DNA of 24,650 nucleotides. It comes from Streptomyces sp. NRRL WC-3618 (GTDB taxonomy: Bacteria > Actinomycetota > Actinomycetes > Streptomycetales > Streptomycetaceae). Shown here piece after piece: positions 22,008-24,650 of this stretch (the first letter of the stretch is position 1; each line of letters begins with the position of its first letter). The stretch covers positions 1 to 24,650 of the forward strand of contig NZ_LGDW01000023.1 in the NCBI RefSeq assembly GCF_001280005.1. Direction: 5' to 3'. Both the position numbers and the translations under genes were made by a program. The notes beneath the pieces were generated by a model. It saw nothing but the letters and a program-made list of their open reading frames with translations. It was not told the origin of the DNA and did no database searches.

Positions 22008-22088
22008 AGGTGGCTTCGCCCTACGTCGAGGCACTACCGCAAGGTCGAGGTCCGCAGGGCCACACGCGCCCCCCACCGGAGGATGACC

Positions 22089-24542
22089 ATGTCCAGAGCC
22101 AGAACGGTCCACGGCCTGTGGGCCGCCCCCATCGCTCTGCTCGCCCTGCTGGTCGGCAGTCCGGTCACCACAGGGGTCGCGTACGGCGCACCGATGGAAC
22201 GTCCGGCGGCGGTCGCCGACCTGTATGTGGCGCCCGACGCGGCACCGGGCGGGGACGGCAGCGCCGGGCGGCCGTTCGCCACCGTCGACCAGGCGCGGCA
22301 GCCCGCGCACCGGCTCTCGGCCGACTCCGACGTCGCCGTGCACCTGGCCGGAGGCACCTACCGGCTGTCCAGGCCCCTGACCTTCGGCTCCGACGACGGC
22401 GGCCAGAACGGGCACACCATCACCTATCGGGCCGTGGCCGGGCAGCAGCCGGTCCTGTCCGGTGCCCAGCGCATCACCGGTTGGCAGGTGCATGATCAGT
22501 CCAAGAGCATCTGGTCGGTCCATGTCGGCACCGGAGTCAACTCCCGCCAGTTGTACGTGAACGGCAAGGGCGCCCCCCGGGCGGCGATCCAGGTACCCCG
22601 CTCCGGCTTCACCTTCACGCAGACCGGCCTGACCGTCACCGACTCCTCCCTCGACTACCTGGCCGGCCTCACGGACCAGAGCCACATGGAAGTCGAGAGC
22701 GTCAACTCCTTCACCGACCGCTACGCGCCGGTCCAGTCGATCAGCGGCAGAACCATCACCATGCAGCAGCCCGCGTGGAACAACAACTCCTGGGGCTACG
22801 ACACCGTCAACGCGCCGTTCGCCGGCGGGACGATGTACCTGCAGAACAACTACGCGTTCCTGCGGCAGGCCGGGCAGTGGTATCTCGACTCGTCCACCGG
22901 CGACCTGTACTACCGGGCCGAGCAGGGGCAGGACCCGAACAGCCTCAGCGTCGAACTGCCCCGGCTGCAGAGTCTGCTCGGCGTGAGTGGCAGCTACGCC
23001 TCACCGGCGACCGGACTGGCCTTCGCCGGCCTCCGGTTCACCGGGACCTCCTGGCTCGGCCCGAGCGGACCCGACGGATACGCGGACCAGCAGAGCGGCG
23101 CGCACATCACCGGTGCCTTCGCGATGCCCGCCAACTGGCTGAGCACCTGCAAGTCGGGGTGCACGCAGTTCGAGGCCACCCGTAATCACTGGGAGCAGAT
23201 GCCCGCGGCCGTCCAGGTCTCCGCCGCGAGCGGCATCACCTTCTCCGGCAACACCTTCTCCGGACTCGGGCAGGTCGGACTGGGCGTGGGCAACGACTCC
23301 GTCGCCACCGCCTCCGGCACCGGACTCGGCGCGAGCGGTGTCACCATCACCGGCAACACGTTCACCGACCTCTCCGGCAGCGGTATCCAGGTCGGCGGGA
23401 TCCTGCCGGACGCGCACCACCCGAGCAACCCGCGGATGACCAACCAGAACATCACCATCAGCAACAACAAGGTCAGCGGGGTGGGCACGGACTACAAGGA
23501 GACCACGGGGATCCTGTCCACCTACGTCACGAACGCGACGATCACCCACAACCAGACGGACCATCTGCCCTACGACGGGATCGACATCGGCTGGGGCTGG
23601 GGGATGAACGACCCCGGTGGCAGTCAGGACTACGTCAACCGGGGCACGTACAACTACCAGCCGGTCTACAGCACGCCGACGACGCTGAAGAACAACATCG
23701 TCACGCACAACCTGGTCTTCGACACCAAGAACGCGATGTTCGACGGCGGCAGCATCTACAGCCTGTCGGCGGCTCCCGGCTCGGTGATCTCCGACAACTA
23801 CATGTACGACAACAACCGCACCACCGCGCTGTACCTCGACGAGGGCTCCCGGTACCTGAGGGTGGCCAACAACGTGGTGCAGGACGCGAGCAACTGGGCG
23901 CTCACCAACGCCAACGCGAACAACCACACCGACGACAGCACGTTCTCCGGCAACTGGTACAACGGCGGCAACACGTACGTGGCCACCGGCCCGCCACACA
24001 ACAACGTCCTGACCGGCAACGTCCAGGTCAGCGGCACCAACTGGCCGCAGGGCGCCCGCCAGGTCATCCAGCAGGCCGGCCTGTTGCCGGCGGGCGACGG
24101 TGGCGGGGGCTTCCCCGGTGGCTACCACCAACTGGTGGTCGGCGCGGGCGGCTTGTGCCTGGACGTGTACGGCAACTCCGGCAGCGCGGGCGCCGCGATC
24201 GCCGAGTGGACCTGCAACGGGCAGGGCAACCAGCAGTTCCAGTTCGTGCCGGCCTCGGGCGGCTACGGGCAGTTGCAGGCGCAGAGCTCAGGGCTGGTGG
24301 TGGCGGTGTCCGGCGGTTCCACGGCCGCCGGCGTACCCAACATCGTGCAGCAGGCCCCGAGTTCGGCGGCGGCCGGTCTGTGGCTGCCGGTACGGCAGTC
24401 GGACGGTTCGTACTCCTTCCAGAACCAGAACAGCGGCCTGTGCCTGGACGCCTACGGCGGCGGTGGCAAGGCCGGGCAGCAGCTCGACCAGTGGTCGTGC
24501 AAGAACACGGCAGGCAGCAACCAGGACTTCACGCCGCGCTGA
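22089..24542 (+). CDS. Secreted right-handed beta-helix protein with C-terminal ricin-type lectin (CBM13-like) domain
   Basis: This encodes 817 residues. A signal peptide (MSRARTVHGLWAAPIALLAL, cleavage near AYGAP) is followed by the LYVAPDAAPGGDGSAGRPF opening common in polysaccharide-active beta-helix proteins. A long run of helix coils follows, with repeated GITFSGNTFSGLG, GVTITGNTFTDLSGSGIQVGG and NMYDNNRTTALYLDEG-like turns (about 370-660). After a Gly-rich linker (about 675-680), residues about 685-817 form a beta-trefoil: two GLCLD(V/A)YG repeats and QQF. I chose ATG 22089 because GGAGG (22078-22082) is 6 bases upstream; ATG 22083 abuts it. It probably cleaves or binds plant polysaccharide, perhaps as a pectate-lyase-like or GH141-like enzyme; the substrate is not readable. 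Confidence 0.85.
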   Translation: MSRARTVHGLWAAPIALLALLVGSPVTTGVAYGAPMERPAAVADLYVAPDAAPGGDGSAGRPFATVDQARQPAHRLSADSDVAVHLAGGTYRLSRPLTFGSDDGGQNGHTITYRAVAGQQPVLSGAQRITGWQVHDQSKSIWSVHVGTGVNSRQLYVNGKGAPRAAIQVPRSGFTFTQTGLTVTDSSLDYLAGLTDQSHMEVESVNSFTDRYAPVQSISGRTITMQQPAWNNNSWGYDTVNAPFAGGTMYLQNNYAFLRQAGQWYLDSSTGDLYYRAEQGQDPNSLSVELPRLQSLLGVSGSYASPATGLAFAGLRFTGTSWLGPSGPDGYADQQSGAHITGAFAMPANWLSTCKSGCTQFEATRNHWEQMPAAVQVSAASGITFSGNTFSGLGQVGLGVGNDSVATASGTGLGASGVTITGNTFTDLSGSGIQVGGILPDAHHPSNPRMTNQNITISNNKVSGVGTDYKETTGILSTYVTNATITHNQTDHLPYDGIDIGWGWGMNDPGGSQDYVNRGTYNYQPVYSTPTTLKNNIVTHNLVFDTKNAMFDGGSIYSLSAAPGSVISDNYMYDNNRTTALYLDEGSRYLRVANNVVQDASNWALTNANANNHTDDSTFSGNWYNGGNTYVATGPPHNNVLTGNVQVSGTNWPQGARQVIQQAGLLPAGDGGGGFPGGYHQLVVGAGGLCLDVYGNSGSAGAAIAEWTCNGQGNQQFQFVPASGGYGQLQAQSSGLVVAVSGGSTAAGVPNIVQQAPSSAAAGLWLPVRQSDGSYSFQNQNSGLCLDAYGGGGKAGQQLDQWSCKNTAGSNQDFTPR

Positions 24543-24554
24543 CCGACTGGCGCA

Positions 24555-24650
24555 CCCGTTCCCCCCACCACCCGTTCCCCCTACCTGTTCGCACCCGCCC
24601 GTTCCCCCTACCTGTTCGCACCCGCCCGTTCCCCCCTACCCGTTCACCCC
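24555..24650. repeat. 27-bp GC-skewed tandem repeat
   Basis: Two identical 27-base units (24571-24597 and 24598-24624), beginning CCCGTTCCCCCTACC and ending TTCGCACCCG, are flanked by a partial unit (24555-24570) and a diverged unit (24625-24650) that runs off the window. The plus strand is almost free of G except in CCCG and TTCG steps. The array starts 13 bases after the beta-helix gene stop. Confidence 0.85.

Larger units (their letters stand above)
21401..22088. other. 688-base non-coding interval rich in palindromes
   Basis: No convincing gene is seen; the long plus-strand frame entering the beta-helix gene has no ribosome binding site and an Arg/Pro-rich, non-protein-like translation. 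Structures present are inverted repeats CTGGTGAAC/GTTCACCAG (21618-21626 and 21666-21674) and CGACGGCT/AGCCGTCG (21802-21809 and 21827-21834), the perfect 12-bp palindrome CGAATCGATTCG (21833-21844), a TTGACA (21877-21882) without a good -10, and a 28-bp perfect palindrome (21980-22007). It probably holds the promoters of both flanking genes. Confidence 0.5.

Noticed and set aside
21621..22088. Extension of the beta-helix protein to a start at 21621
   Set aside because: The extra 156 residues are Arg/Pro-rich and pass through palindromes, while a signal peptide and ribosome binding site mark ATG 22089.

Overview
The window looks like chromosomal DNA from a Streptomyces or a close high-GC actinomycete. 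Evidence: very high GC with strong G/C bias at third codon positions, frequent GTG and TTG starts, GGAGG ribosome binding sites, Tat and lipoprotein export signals, and intergenic repeat types I recognise from Streptomyces genomes. No RNA genes, CRISPR arrays, intact insertion sequences or prophage genes were seen.

Left part (1-3512). The tail of a NarL/LuxR-type response regulator carries an in-frame TAA. It is followed by a small cupin protein and then, on the minus strand, a MoxR ATPase / CoxE-like VWA protein pair. The 316 bp between moxR and the VWA gene hold two hairpins resembling IS200/IS605 right ends, probably a remnant or a non-autonomous element. The stretch 3513-3786 has no gene but contains a short coding-like relic.

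Central part (3787-18567) is an L-rhamnose catabolic locus built around one divergent control region (11740-12030). Leftwards run L-rhamnose isomerase (rhaI), a bifunctional rhamnulose-1-phosphate aldolase / lactaldehyde dehydrogenase, rhamnulokinase (rhaB) and lutA-lutB-lutC. Rightwards run an ABC sugar importer (ATPase, two permeases, binding lipoprotein), L-rhamnose mutarotase (rhaM) and an exported BNR-type beta-propeller protein that may release rhamnose from polysaccharide. Together these encode import, anomer conversion, isomerisation, phosphorylation, cleavage to DHAP and L-lactaldehyde, oxidation to L-lactate, and oxidation of L-lactate to pyruvate. The two divergent promoters are readable (TTGACA-N17-TAGCTT leftward, TTGACG-N18-TAACGT rightward). 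Each has a near-palindromic TGAA...TTCA box just downstream, the position expected for LacI-type repression. A LacI-family regulator follows at 18668.

Right part (18668-24650). The LacI regulator, an S33 proline-iminopeptidase-like hydrolase and a small convergent conserved ORF are followed by a 0.7 kb non-coding stretch rich in palindromes. Then comes a large secreted beta-helix protein with a C-terminal ricin-type lectin domain, probably a polysaccharide-active enzyme. The window ends in a 27-bp tandem repeat.
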